Below are positions 54,073 to 62,896 of a DNA stretch of 64,000 nucleotides, piece by piece. Made by a program: the position numbers and the translations under genes. This DNA is from Microtetraspora glauca (GTDB lineage Bacteria > Actinomycetota > Actinomycetes > Streptosporangiales > Streptosporangiaceae): NCBI GenBank assembly GCA_001570385.1, contig BBYL01000014.1, forward strand, positions 186,001-250,000, read 5' to 3'. The notes under the pieces are model-generated. The model ran no database searches. It saw nothing but the letters and a program-made list of their open reading frames with translations, and was not told where the DNA came from. How positions within the stretch are numbered: position 1 is the first letter of the stretch; every line of letters starts with the position of its first letter.

Positions 54073-55272
54073 GTGAGATCGGTGGTCCTTGGGGTCAGCG
54101 CGGGCATCGCGGTCTACAAGGCGTGCGAACTGCTCCGCTTGTTCACCGAGTCCGGCCATGACGTACGGGTCGTGCCGACCCGTGACGCGCTGCGCTTCGT
54201 GGGAGAGCCCACCTGGGCCGCGCTGTCGGGCAACCCGGTGACCACGGAGGTCTGGGACTCGGTCCACGAGGTGCCGCACGTCCGCATCGGGCAGCACGCC
54301 GATCTCGTCGTCGTCGCGCCCGCGACCGCCGACGTGCTCGCCAGGGCCGCGCACGGCCTGGCGAACGACCTGCTCACCAACACCCTGCTGACCGCCCGCT
54401 GTCCGGTGGTCTTCGCTCCCGCGATGCACACCGAGATGTGGGAGCACCCCGCCACCCGGGCCAACGTGGCGACGCTACGCGAACGCGGTTCGATCGTCGT
54501 GGACCCGGCGGTCGGACGGCTCACCGGAGCCGACAGCGGCCCCGGACGGCTTCCCGACCCGGCCGAGATCTTCGAGGTCTGCCGCCGGGTGCTCACCGGG
54601 CGCGCTCCCGATCTCGCCGGCCGGCACGTCGTGATCTCCGCCGGCGGCACGCGCGAGGCCATCGACCCGGTCCGTTTCATCGGCAACCGTTCGTCGGGTC
54701 TTCAGGGCTACGCGCTCGCCCGTACGGCCGTCGCCCGAGGCGCCGAGGTGACGCTGGTGTCGGCCAACGTCGCGCTTCCCGACCCGGCGGGCGCCAAGGT
54801 GGTGCGGGTCGAGACGGCCGTGGATCTGCGCGAGGCCGTCGTCTCCGCCGCCGCCCACGCCGACGCCGTGGTCATGGCCGCGGCGGTCGCCGACTTCCGG
54901 CCGTCCCGGCAGAGCGGTACGAAGATCAAGAAGTCCTCGGCCGAGCCGGATCCGATCCATCTGGTGAAGAATCCGGACGTGCTGGCCGAGCTGGGTGAGA
55001 TCCGCCGTGAGGGGATCGCGCCGTCCCCACGGGTCATCGTGGGCTTCGCGGCCGAGACCGACGACGTGCTCGCCAACGGCCGGGCCAAGCTGGAGCGCAA
55101 GGGCTGCGACCTGCTCGTGGTCAACCAGGTGGGGGAGAACCTCGCGTTCGGTACCCCCGACAACGCCGCCGTCGTCCTCGTGGCGGGCGGCGACCCCGTG
55201 GAGATCCCGAGGGGGCCCAAGGAGGATCTCGCCGACGTGGTCTGGGATCTGGTGGCCTCGCGACTCGCCTGA
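54073..55272 (+). CDS. coaBC: Bifunctional CoaBC (coenzyme A synthesis)
   Basis: 399-residue enzyme. The N-terminal flavoprotein decarboxylase (CoaC, residues 1-180) has VVLGVSAGIAVYKACELLR, VVVAPATADVLARAAHGLANDLL and FAPAMHTEMWEHPAT. The C-terminal ligase (CoaB, 190-399) has VVISAGGTREAIDPVRFIGN, MAAAVADFRP and the KIKKS loop. Converts phosphopantothenate and cysteine to phosphopantetheine with CTP. GTG start with GGGAGG upstream. Confidence 0.95.
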   Translation: MRSVVLGVSAGIAVYKACELLRLFTESGHDVRVVPTRDALRFVGEPTWAALSGNPVTTEVWDSVHEVPHVRIGQHADLVVVAPATADVLARAAHGLANDLLTNTLLTARCPVVFAPAMHTEMWEHPATRANVATLRERGSIVVDPAVGRLTGADSGPGRLPDPAEIFEVCRRVLTGRAPDLAGRHVVISAGGTREAIDPVRFIGNRSSGLQGYALARTAVARGAEVTLVSANVALPDPAGAKVVRVETAVDLREAVVSAAAHADAVVMAAAVADFRPSRQSGTKIKKSSAEPDPIHLVKNPDVLAELGEIRREGIAPSPRVIVGFAAETDDVLANGRAKLERKGCDLLVVNQVGENLAFGTPDNAAVVLVAGGDPVEIPRGPKEDLADVVWDLVASRLA

Positions 55273-55360
55273 CCGGCGGTTTCGCGTCCGGATCGTCTGC
55301 GGTCACGGTCACCGGATCTTCAAAAGCGGCGGGGCTTCGCGGCGCCGTACCCGGTGCGGC

Positions 55361-55366
55361 TACACT
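55361..55366 (+). promoter_or_regulatory. Probable metK promoter (-10 box)
   Basis: TACACT in GCGGCTACACTCAGCG lies 50 bases before the metK start in the 143-base gap after coaBC. It is the only good -10 match in the gap. I see no SAM riboswitch here. Confidence 0.45.
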
Positions 55367-55415
55367 CAGCGAAGCATTGTAGACGTCAGCAGCCGCTGCA
55401 TGAGGAGCCACTGAG

Positions 55416-56603
55416 TTGTCCCGTCGCCTGTTCACCTCCGAGTCGGTTACCGAAGGCCACCCGGACAAGATCGCCGACCAGATCAGTGACGCGATTCTCG
55501 ACGCCATGCTCAAGGACGACCCCAAGAGTCGGGTCGCCGTCGAGACGCTGATCACCACTGGCCAGGTCCACGTCGCCGGCGAGGTGACGACGGAGACCTA
55601 CGTCGACATCCCCGCCCTGATCCGGGAGAAGATCCTGGAGATCGGTTACGACGCCTCCCACAAGGGCTTCGACGGCGCCTCCTGCGGCGTGTCGGTGTCC
55701 ATCGGGGCGCAGTCGCCCGACATCGCGCAGGGCGTCGACGACGCCTACGAGCACCGCGAGGGCGAGGGCGTGGACGACCTCGACCGTCAGGGCGCCGGCG
55801 ACCAGGGCCTCATGTTCGGCTACGCCTGCCGCGAGACCCCCGAGCTGATGCCGCTGCCGATCACGCTCGCGCACCGGATGGCGCGCAGGCTGGCCGAGGT
55901 CCGCAAGAACGGCACCATCCCCTACCTGCGTCCCGACGGCAAGACCCAGGTCACCATCGAATACGACGGCGACCGCCCGGTCCGGCTCGACACGGTGGTC
56001 GTCTCGACCCAGCACGCCCCGGAGATCGACCTCAGGGAGATGCTGGCCCCCGACATCCGCGAGCACGTCGTCGAGCCGCTGCTCGCCGACCTCGACATCG
56101 AGGTCGAGGGCTACCGGCTGCTCGTGAACCCGACCGGCCGCTTCGAGATCGGCGGCCCGATGGGCGACGCCGGTCTCACCGGCCGGAAGATCATCGTCGA
56201 CACCTACGGCGGCATGGCCCGGCACGGCGGCGGCGCCTTCTCCGGCAAGGACCCGTCGAAGGTCGACCGCTCGGCCGCCTACGCCATGCGCTGGGTCGCC
56301 AAGAACATCGTCGCGGCCGGTCTCGCCGACCGCGCCGAGGTCCAGGTGGCGTACGCGATCGGCAAGGCTCAGCCGGTTGGCGTGTTCATCGAGACCTTCG
56401 GCACCGAGAAGGTCCCGGTCGTCCAGATCCAGGAGGCCGTGCTCAAGGTGTTCGACCTGCGCCCGGCCGCCATCATCCGGGACCTCGACCTGCTGCGCCC
56501 GATCTACTCCGAGACCGCCGCGTACGGCCACTTCGGCCGTGAGGGCGTCTCCTGGGAGTCCACCGACCGCGCCGAGGCACTGCGCGACGCCGTCGGCCTC
56601 TGA
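55416..56603 (+). CDS. metK: S-adenosylmethionine synthetase
   Basis: 395-residue SAM synthetase. SESVTEGHPDKIADQISDAILD, GAGDQGLMFGYAC, GRFEIGGPMGDAGLTGRKIIVDTYGG (two family signatures in blocks) and GGGAFSGKDPSKVDRSAAYA are intact. The start is TTG 55416 after GAGGAG (55402-55407), giving MSRRLFTSESV. SAM supply is linked to antibiotic production and sporulation in streptomycetes. A strong terminator follows. Confidence 0.97.
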   Translation: MSRRLFTSESVTEGHPDKIADQISDAILDAMLKDDPKSRVAVETLITTGQVHVAGEVTTETYVDIPALIREKILEIGYDASHKGFDGASCGVSVSIGAQSPDIAQGVDDAYEHREGEGVDDLDRQGAGDQGLMFGYACRETPELMPLPITLAHRMARRLAEVRKNGTIPYLRPDGKTQVTIEYDGDRPVRLDTVVVSTQHAPEIDLREMLAPDIREHVVEPLLADLDIEVEGYRLLVNPTGRFEIGGPMGDAGLTGRKIIVDTYGGMARHGGGAFSGKDPSKVDRSAAYAMRWVAKNIVAAGLADRAEVQVAYAIGKAQPVGVFIETFGTEKVPVVQIQEAVLKVFDLRPAAIIRDLDLLRPIYSETAAYGHFGREGVSWESTDRAEALRDAVGL

Positions 56604-56613
56604 CACGTCCAGG

Positions 56614-56649
56614 CAAGCGGCACCCGTCGTCTCCGGCGGGTGCCGCTTG
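56614..56649 (+). terminator. Terminator after metK
   Basis: CAAGCGGCACCCG (56614-56626) and CGGGTGCCGCTTG (56637-56649) pair perfectly over 13 bases with a ten-base loop, 11 bases after the stop. Confidence 0.8.
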
Positions 56650-56770
56650 GCGTTCCACCGCCCGTCCCGGCCCGCGCGCCGGGTGACCTCGTCCGCCGAC
56701 GCATCCTCCGCCCGTGGGGCTCTCCCACCGGCCGGACGGTGGCGTCGGCCCCGTCTGGTAGGACAGGAGC

Positions 56771-59092
56771 GTGACCGTTCCGACATCGCCCGAGGGCCAG
56801 GAGGCGCTGCTCGCGATGCCGGAGTCCAGGGACCGGGAGGCCGCGAGACCCCCGGTGGCCGCGAAGAAGGCGGGTCCGGCCGCGAAGAAGGCGGGTCCGG
56901 TCGTGGGTCCGGCCAAGGGAGCTCCTGAGCCCGCCGCGCGGTCCCCCATCGCACGCGTCGCGGTGGACACACCCCTTCCCCACCTGGACCGGCCGTTCGA
57001 CTATCTCGTCCCTGCCTCCATGGACGCCGACGCCGTGCCGGGCTGTCGGGTACGGGTCCGCTTCGCCGGAAAGCTCACGGACGGGTTCCTGCTCGAGCGG
57101 ACCGAGCACAGCGATCACACGGGGAAGATGGTGTTCCTCGATCGGGTGATCTCGCCGGAACCCGTGCTGACGCCCGAGATCGCCGGCCTCGCCAGGGCCG
57201 TCGCCGACCGCTATGCCGGGACGATGTCCGACGTTCTCCGTCTGGCCGTACCGCCGCGCCACGCCAAGGTCGAGGCCGAGCCCGGGGCGGCCGCGGGACC
57301 TGTCGTGGGAACCGCTGTGGGCCCCGGCGCCGAGCCTGCCATGGACGCGGGGGCGTGGAGTGCCTATCCCACGGGCGCGTCCTTCCTCGCCGCCCTGGCG
57401 GAGGGCCGATCGCCCAGGGCCGTGTGGTCCGCTCTTCCCGGAACCGGCGCTGACGGGCCCTCGTGGCCGGGCGCCGTCGCGGCAGCCGTACGGGCCACCC
57501 TGGCGGGCGGGCGCGGCGTGGTCGTCGTGCTGCCGGACGGCAAGGACGTGGCGCTGGCCGACCACGCTCTCGGGGACACTCCCCATGTCGCCCTCACCGC
57601 GGATCTCGGGCCGGCGGAACGCTACCGCCGGTGGCTCAGGGTGCTGCGCGGCGAGGTGCGGGTCGTCGTGGGAACCAAGGCCGCCGCCTTCGCCCCCGTG
57701 GCCGATCTCGGCCTCGTGATCATCTGGGACGACGGCGACGATCTCCACGCCGAGCTGCACGCGCCGTACCCGCACTCTCGAGAGGTGCTGGCGCTGAGGG
57801 CTCACCGGGCCGGCGCCGCCATGCTGATCGGCGGCTACGCGCGCACGGTCGAGACCACCCAGCTCATCGCCTCGGGGTGGGCGCGGCCGCTGGTGGCCCG
57901 GCGCGAGACGGTCAGGGCGCGTGCTCCCCGGGTACGCCCGGCGGGCGACGACGCCGAGATGGCCCGCGACGAGGCGGCGCGCGCGGCCCGCCTGCCCAGC
58001 GTCGCGTGGCGGGCGCTCCGGCAGGGCCTCGACCACGGGCCCGTGCTGGTCCAGGTGCCGCGCAGGGGCTACCTGCCGGTGCTCGCCTGCCAGAACTGCC
58101 GCGCGCTCGCCCGCTGCGGCGGAGCCGCGATGACCGGCCCGCATCATGATCCGAGCCATGATCCGAGCCATGATCCGAGCCCTGATCCGTACCGTGATCC
58201 GAATCATGGCCCGCGCGACGGCCGGACGGGTCCCGGCGCCCCGGGTACGGGAGGGGGGCCGCGCGGCGATCAGCCCGATGACGGCCGGTTCGCCGGGTCC
58301 GTCTGCTCCGGGCCGCTGGCCCTGCGCTCCGGTCACGCCGCGCCGTACTGCCGCTGGTGCGGCCGGATCGCGGGCGACTGGCGCTGCGGGTCGTGCGGCG
58401 GGCGCCGGGTGCGGGCCGTGGTCACCGGGTCCCGCCGCACCGCCGAGGAGCTCGGCCGCGCCTTCCCCTCGGCCAAGGTGCGTACGTCGGGCCGGGACGG
58501 GGTCCTCGCCACCGTCGGCGCGGCGCCCGCCCTGGTCGTCGCCACGCCGGGGGCCGAACCCGTCCCGGACGGCGGATACGCGGCGGCCGTGTTGCTGGAC
58601 GGCTGGGCACTGCTCGGCCGCCCCGATCTGCGGGCCGCAGAGGAGACCCTGCGCCGCTGGATGAACGCGGCGGCGCTGCTGCGGCCGGGCGCCGAGGTGG
58701 TGGTGCTGGCCGACTCCGGGCTTCCCGCCGTACAGGCGCTGCTGCGCTGGGACCCGGTCACCCACGCGGAGCGCGAGCTCGGCGATCGGGCACAGCTCGG
58801 GTTCCCTCCGGTCACCCGCATGGCCACGCTGACCGGGCCGCCGTCGGCGGTCAGGGAGATGCTCGCCTCGGTGGAGCTTCCCGCCGCCGCCCAGGTGCTG
58901 GGCCCGGTGCGGGTCGAGGGGCCGGGCGCGGGCCCGGACCGGGATGAGGAGCTGGAACGCGCCATGATCCGCGTACCCCGAACCCAGGGCGCGGCCCTGG
59001 CACGGCTCCTCAAGGGCGCGAGCGGCGTGCGCTCCGCCCGCAAGGCGGCCGACCTGGTCCGGGTGCGCGTCGATCCGCTCGACCCCATGTGA
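56771..59092 (+). CDS. priA: Helicase-dead actinobacterial PriA
   Basis: 773-residue primosomal PriA-like protein. The N-terminal DNA-binding domain (RVAVDTPLPHLDRPFDYLVP, GCRVRVRFAGKLTDGFLLER) is normal, but Walker A is absent (GGRGVVVVLPDGKDVAL) and the DEAH box is replaced by IIWDDGDD, as in other actinobacterial PriA, which therefore cannot be active helicases. Zinc ligands CQNC, CRWCG and CGSCGG remain; between them (about 456-510) is a low-complexity insert of HDPS-type repeats encoded by a 12-base tandem array. A Lys-Ala-Gly-Pro repeat extends the N-terminus. GTG start with AGGAGC upstream. Confidence 0.9.
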   Translation: MTVPTSPEGQEALLAMPESRDREAARPPVAAKKAGPAAKKAGPVVGPAKGAPEPAARSPIARVAVDTPLPHLDRPFDYLVPASMDADAVPGCRVRVRFAGKLTDGFLLERTEHSDHTGKMVFLDRVISPEPVLTPEIAGLARAVADRYAGTMSDVLRLAVPPRHAKVEAEPGAAAGPVVGTAVGPGAEPAMDAGAWSAYPTGASFLAALAEGRSPRAVWSALPGTGADGPSWPGAVAAAVRATLAGGRGVVVVLPDGKDVALADHALGDTPHVALTADLGPAERYRRWLRVLRGEVRVVVGTKAAAFAPVADLGLVIIWDDGDDLHAELHAPYPHSREVLALRAHRAGAAMLIGGYARTVETTQLIASGWARPLVARRETVRARAPRVRPAGDDAEMARDEAARAARLPSVAWRALRQGLDHGPVLVQVPRRGYLPVLACQNCRALARCGGAAMTGPHHDPSHDPSHDPSPDPYRDPNHGPRDGRTGPGAPGTGGGPRGDQPDDGRFAGSVCSGPLALRSGHAAPYCRWCGRIAGDWRCGSCGGRRVRAVVTGSRRTAEELGRAFPSAKVRTSGRDGVLATVGAAPALVVATPGAEPVPDGGYAAAVLLDGWALLGRPDLRAAEETLRRWMNAAALLRPGAEVVVLADSGLPAVQALLRWDPVTHAERELGDRAQLGFPPVTRMATLTGPPSAVREMLASVELPAAAQVLGPVRVEGPGAGPDRDEELERAMIRVPRTQGAALARLLKGASGVRSARKAADLVRVRVDPLDPM
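58146..58205 (+). repeat. 12-base tandem array inside priA
   Basis: ATGATCCGAGCC occurs three times exactly (58146-58181), followed by two variants, CTGATCCGTACC and GTGATCCGAATC. In the priA frame it encodes HDPS, HDPS, HDPS, PDPY, RDPN, an insertion between zinc-binding Cys clusters. Confidence 0.9.
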
Positions 59093-59201
59093 CGGCCGCC
59101 CCCGGAGCGGCCGAAGGGTGCGCCGCGAGTCCCGGGCCTGCGGTTTCCCGGCCGTTCCTCGCCGATTCGCGATGCTGTCAGTAACCCGTTAGCGTCTCCT
59201 T

Positions 59202-60881
59202 GTGTCGATCGAATGGGTGAACCGCGCTGTCGACGGCCTGCGCGCGTGGGGGCGTGAGAAGGGCGTCGAGGTCGACGTCGACGAGGTGCGACTGCTGTGC
59301 GACTATGCCAGCGACTACCTGGAGGTGAACGAACTCGGCGATTTCCGGCCGGGAACGTTCGAGGAGCTCCTGCTGGAGATCTACCCGCGCAAGGTCATCG
59401 CGCCGCCCGAGAGCGCGGGCGAGACCGTCGCGGCCGCGCGCACCCTCGTCGAGTTCCTCGTCGACACCGGCGAGATCGCCCCCAAAACGGCGATGCGCAT
59501 CCGGGCCGTGCTCGACGAGATCGAGCCCGAGATGCCCGCCGCCCTCGCCGACACGACCAAGTTCGGCATGGCCAAGAGCATCTTCAGCGCCATCAACGCC
59601 GACTCGCTCGACCTGGCCGACCCCGCCGCCGTCCAGCGCGCGGTGGAGGAGTTCGACGGCCTCGACGAGGACGCCTGCGACTGCCCCGGCTGCGCTCCCC
59701 TCCCGGCGGTGCGGCTCGCCCCGCCGTCCGAGATCGCCCGGGCCGTACGGGAGGTGCCGCTGCTCCGGGACGCCCACCTGCTGGTGGAGTGGATGGCCGA
59801 GGGCGGCAGGACCACCACGGTCAGGAAGGCGCTCAGGGTGAAGGACGCGCGCCTCGTCACGGAGGAGGCCGGCGTGGAGCGGCCCGCCCTGGCCTGGCGG
59901 CTGGCCCTCGATCTCGGCCTGGCCCGGCTGGAGGGCACCACGGTGTTCGTGGAGGAGGGGTTCATCCCTCTGGCGTCCCGTGACGAGGAGGACCTGCTCG
60001 ACCTGTGGGCGGCGACCGTGGAGTTCCTCATCGAGGCTCCCGTCGACATCACCGGCAACGAGGCCGTGGACGAGTCGATCTACGCGGTCCACGACCTGCT
60101 CTACCGGCTCCAGGTGCCTGTTCCGCCGGACGGCGTAGCGGAATACCTGCGTGAGCTGGCCGCGGGAGAGCGGGTGGAAGGGCTCGACGAGGCCCTGGAC
60201 AGGCTCGCCTACACGGGGACGGTGCATCACCTGGGCGGTGGCGTCGCGCTCACCTCGCACGGCCTGTGGGGCCTGCGGGAGCTCTATCTGGAGATCGGGC
60301 TTGAGCCGCCCATCGCCGCCGACCTCGCCGAGGGGGACGCGAGCGGGCTCATCTCCGGCCTCATCACCAGCGGCCTGCCCGCCGAGGTGGCCGAGGGCGA
60401 CATCGAGCGATGGCTGGCCGGGCGCACGCCCGAGCAGGCGGCGGCGGAACTGCTCGGCGCGGTCGCGGGCGCGCCCGCGGAGATGCGCGGCATCGCCGTC
60501 ACCATCGTCGACCGGCTCTCCGCCGAGGCCGAACCCGCGGTGACGCGCTGCCTCGACGATGCCGAACTGCGTCCGCACGCCATACACTGGCTCGCGTCCC
60601 GGGGGCTGCCGGCGCCCGCGCTCACCCAGGACGAGCTGCTCTGGGTCAGCGTGGACATGCTGGCCCTCGCGCTGCCCGCGGCGCAGATCGATCCCGACGG
60701 GTTCGCGGAGAACATGGCGGTGTCCGGTCCTCCTCCGTATCTGATCGAGGACATGTGGCGGGTCGATCATCCCGACGTGGTCGAGGTGCTCGAACTGCTC
60801 GGCAACACCCTTCCCGACAAGGTCACCGCCAAGGCGGCGCGCAAGGCCGCGTTCAAGGCGCGCTCTCGGGGCATCCGCTAG
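59202..60881 (+). CDS. Unnamed actinobacterial protein, paralogue of next gene
   Basis: 559-residue soluble, acidic, mostly helical protein that I do not recognise. The N-terminal 150 residues (WVNRAVDGLRAWGREKGVEVD, YLEVNELGDFRPGTFEELLLE) look like an actinobacterial hypothetical domain. A CDCPGC motif sits near residue 163. From about residue 175 it resembles the following gene, ending in DHPDVVEVLELLGNTLPD and AKAARKAAFKARSRG. HEAT-like helical repeats (AEPAVTRCLDDAELRPHAIHWLASRG) suggest a binding scaffold. GTG start seven bases after TAGCGT, so probably leaderless. It lies between priA and def. Confidence 0.75.
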   Translation: MSIEWVNRAVDGLRAWGREKGVEVDVDEVRLLCDYASDYLEVNELGDFRPGTFEELLLEIYPRKVIAPPESAGETVAAARTLVEFLVDTGEIAPKTAMRIRAVLDEIEPEMPAALADTTKFGMAKSIFSAINADSLDLADPAAVQRAVEEFDGLDEDACDCPGCAPLPAVRLAPPSEIARAVREVPLLRDAHLLVEWMAEGGRTTTVRKALRVKDARLVTEEAGVERPALAWRLALDLGLARLEGTTVFVEEGFIPLASRDEEDLLDLWAATVEFLIEAPVDITGNEAVDESIYAVHDLLYRLQVPVPPDGVAEYLRELAAGERVEGLDEALDRLAYTGTVHHLGGGVALTSHGLWGLRELYLEIGLEPPIAADLAEGDASGLISGLITSGLPAEVAEGDIERWLAGRTPEQAAAELLGAVAGAPAEMRGIAVTIVDRLSAEAEPAVTRCLDDAELRPHAIHWLASRGLPAPALTQDELLWVSVDMLALALPAAQIDPDGFAENMAVSGPPPYLIEDMWRVDHPDVVEVLELLGNTLPDKVTAKAARKAAFKARSRGIR

Positions 60882-61003
60882 AACGAGGTGGCGGCTCGCG
60901 GTCCACGCCGTGGCGGGGTCCACGGGTGACCGGGCGCCTGTGTCCCCTGGGGACTACGCGGCACACGGCACTGGTTTCGCCCGGTGTGGAGTAAGTTGCT
61001 GTA

Positions 61004-62221
61004 ATGGCCGACAGCGACGCGCTCACTTTCCCGCCGGTCGACCTCGCCCCCGACGAGGAGCTGGTCCAGGCCGTGCCCCTGGTGCCGCTCGTGCGCGACG
61101 CCGTACGGCTCGCGCGGTGGACCGGGGTGCGCGAGGTCACCGAGGTCGGGCTGCTGACCGAGGAGGACGCCGCGGCGGCGGTCCGCGACCTCGGCCTGGA
61201 GGCCCGATGGCTGCGCCTGCTGTGGATCGTCGCGGTGAACGGCCGCCTCATCGAGATCACTCGCGCCGGTGCCCGGCCGGGCCCGGCGGCGCGCGACCTG
61301 CTGGAGTTCTGGGACGGCGTGGTCATGGACGTGCTGGACCGGACCGACGAGGGCCTGACCGGCTCCAGCGTGATCGACGAGCATCTGACGGAGATCCTCG
61401 CGACCATCTACTCGGTGCGTTCGGGGATGCCGGTCGCCGCACTCGCCTCCGGCATCCTGCAGGCGCACGAGGTCGGCTGCGAGGCCCGGCCGGCGGAGCT
61501 GCGGCGCCTGCGGATGACGCTGCCGGCCGAGCTCGCCGACGCGCTGGCCCTGCTGGAGTACTGCGGGCTGATCGAGCCCTCCGCCGACCTCGTACGGCTG
61601 ACCCGGCCGGGGGTGTGGGCGGTGCGGCGTGACCTGCTGCGGGAGGGGCATGACGCGCCCTCGCTGCACGAGGTGGCGGGGTTCGCCGAGCTGGGCGCCG
61701 CCGAGCTGATCGAGGCGATGCTGGCGGGGAAGGCGTCGTCGAGCGTCGCCACGCTGTGGCTGGAGCGGCGGATCCCCGAGGACGCCGCCCGCGAACTCAT
61801 CAAGATCGCCGCGACGGGCAACGCCGCGCAGCGGGGGACCGCCGGCACGATCCTGGAGGAACTGGGCCCGGAGGCCGAGCCCGCCGTGCGCGAGGCGCTC
61901 GGCGAGCCGCTGATGTGGCGGTACGCCGCGGCCTGGCTGGGCGTCCGCGATCTGGAGGCGCCCGCGCTGAGCGAGGGGGACGGCGCGTGGGTGGCCGTGG
62001 ACACGCTCGCCGCCCTGCTCTACATCGGTGCCGCCGGCGAGTCGGCCGGGGAGATCGACATGCTGGGAGAGGACCTGCTCACGCTGGTCCCCGAGATGGG
62101 CCGCGCCGACCATCCCGACGCCCTCGCCGTCCTGGAGATGCTGGGCCGGCATCACCCCGACGTGGTCATCGCCAAGGCGGCGCGCAAGACCGCCATGAAG
62201 GTCCGTTCCCGGCACGCCTGA
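61004..62221 (+). CDS. Unnamed actinobacterial protein, shorter paralogue
   Basis: 405-residue acidic helical protein that lacks the N-terminal 150-175 residues of the preceding gene but shares its order: VPLVPLVRDAVRLARWTG, TEDDAAA-like linker, VIDEHLTEILATIYSV, LTRPGVWAVRRDLLREG, GPEAEPAVREALGEPLMWRYAAAWLG, GDGAWVAVDTLAALL and the C-terminal DHPDALAVLEMLG, AKAARKTAMKVRSRH. No known domain or catalytic motif is visible. ATG 61004 follows TAAGTT by six bases, again suggesting a leaderless mRNA. The two look like a tandem duplication with divergence. Confidence 0.75.
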   Translation: MADSDALTFPPVDLAPDEELVQAVPLVPLVRDAVRLARWTGVREVTEVGLLTEEDAAAAVRDLGLEARWLRLLWIVAVNGRLIEITRAGARPGPAARDLLEFWDGVVMDVLDRTDEGLTGSSVIDEHLTEILATIYSVRSGMPVAALASGILQAHEVGCEARPAELRRLRMTLPAELADALALLEYCGLIEPSADLVRLTRPGVWAVRRDLLREGHDAPSLHEVAGFAELGAAELIEAMLAGKASSSVATLWLERRIPEDAARELIKIAATGNAAQRGTAGTILEELGPEAEPAVREALGEPLMWRYAAAWLGVRDLEAPALSEGDGAWVAVDTLAALLYIGAAGESAGEIDMLGEDLLTLVPEMGRADHPDALAVLEMLGRHHPDVVIAKAARKTAMKVRSRHA

Positions 62222-62347
62222 GCGCGGTTCCGGCGCTCGCGCGGGCCCGCCACGCGTCGCGCTCGCCTTTCGGCACCAGTGCCGGAGGGCCGTAAACTGG
62301 GCTGATCCCTGGAACTTGACATGACCTGATGTGAACGGAGCCGTCTG

Positions 62348-62896
62348 TTGTCCATTCAGCCGATCCGCCTGTTCGGCGACCCGGTGCTGCGCACCCCGGC
62401 GGAGCCGGTGGTGGATTTCGACAAGGAGCTGCGCAGGCTCGTCAAGGACCTCACCGACACGATGATGGACGCGCCGGGCGCCGGTCTGGCCGCGCCGCAG
62501 ATCGGTGTCGGGCTGCGCGTGTTCACCTACTACATCGATGACCAGCTCGGGCACCTGATCAACCCCGATCTCGACCTCTCCGCCGAGCTCGACGAGGAGG
62601 GCGAGGAGGGCTGCCTGTCCTTCCCCGGCCTGTCCTTCCCGACGCCGCGTTCGATCAGGGCCGTCGCCAAGGGCTTCAACATGCACGGCGAGCCCGTCGT
62701 GCTCGAGGGCACCGACCTGATGGCGCGCTGCTTCCAGCACGAGACCGACCACCTGGACGGCGTGCTGTTCATCGACCGTATGGACGCCAAGCAGCGCAAG
62801 ATGGCGATGCGGGCGATCCGCGAGGCCGAGTGGAGCGGGCTGTCCGCCCCGGCCGTCAAGTTCTCGCCGCACGCGACGCGGGGGAGGGCCCTGTAG
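62348..62896 (+). CDS. def: Peptide deformylase
   Basis: 182-residue deformylase that removes the N-formyl group from new proteins. All three motifs are present: GAGLAAPQIG, EEGCLSFPG and QHETDHLDG, with Cys and two His as metal ligands. TTG start at 62348 with GGAG eight bases upstream. Overlaps fmt by one base (TAGTG), pairing formyl removal with formyl addition. Confidence 0.96.
   Translation: MSIQPIRLFGDPVLRTPAEPVVDFDKELRRLVKDLTDTMMDAPGAGLAAPQIGVGLRVFTYYIDDQLGHLINPDLDLSAELDEEGEEGCLSFPGLSFPTPRSIRAVAKGFNMHGEPVVLEGTDLMARCFQHETDHLDGVLFIDRMDAKQRKMAMRAIREAEWSGLSAPAVKFSPHATRGRAL

Noticed and set aside
55273..55415. SAM riboswitch upstream of metK
   Set aside because: No SAM-I, SAM-II or SAM-IV core motif is visible in the short gap, and a plain promoter explains it.
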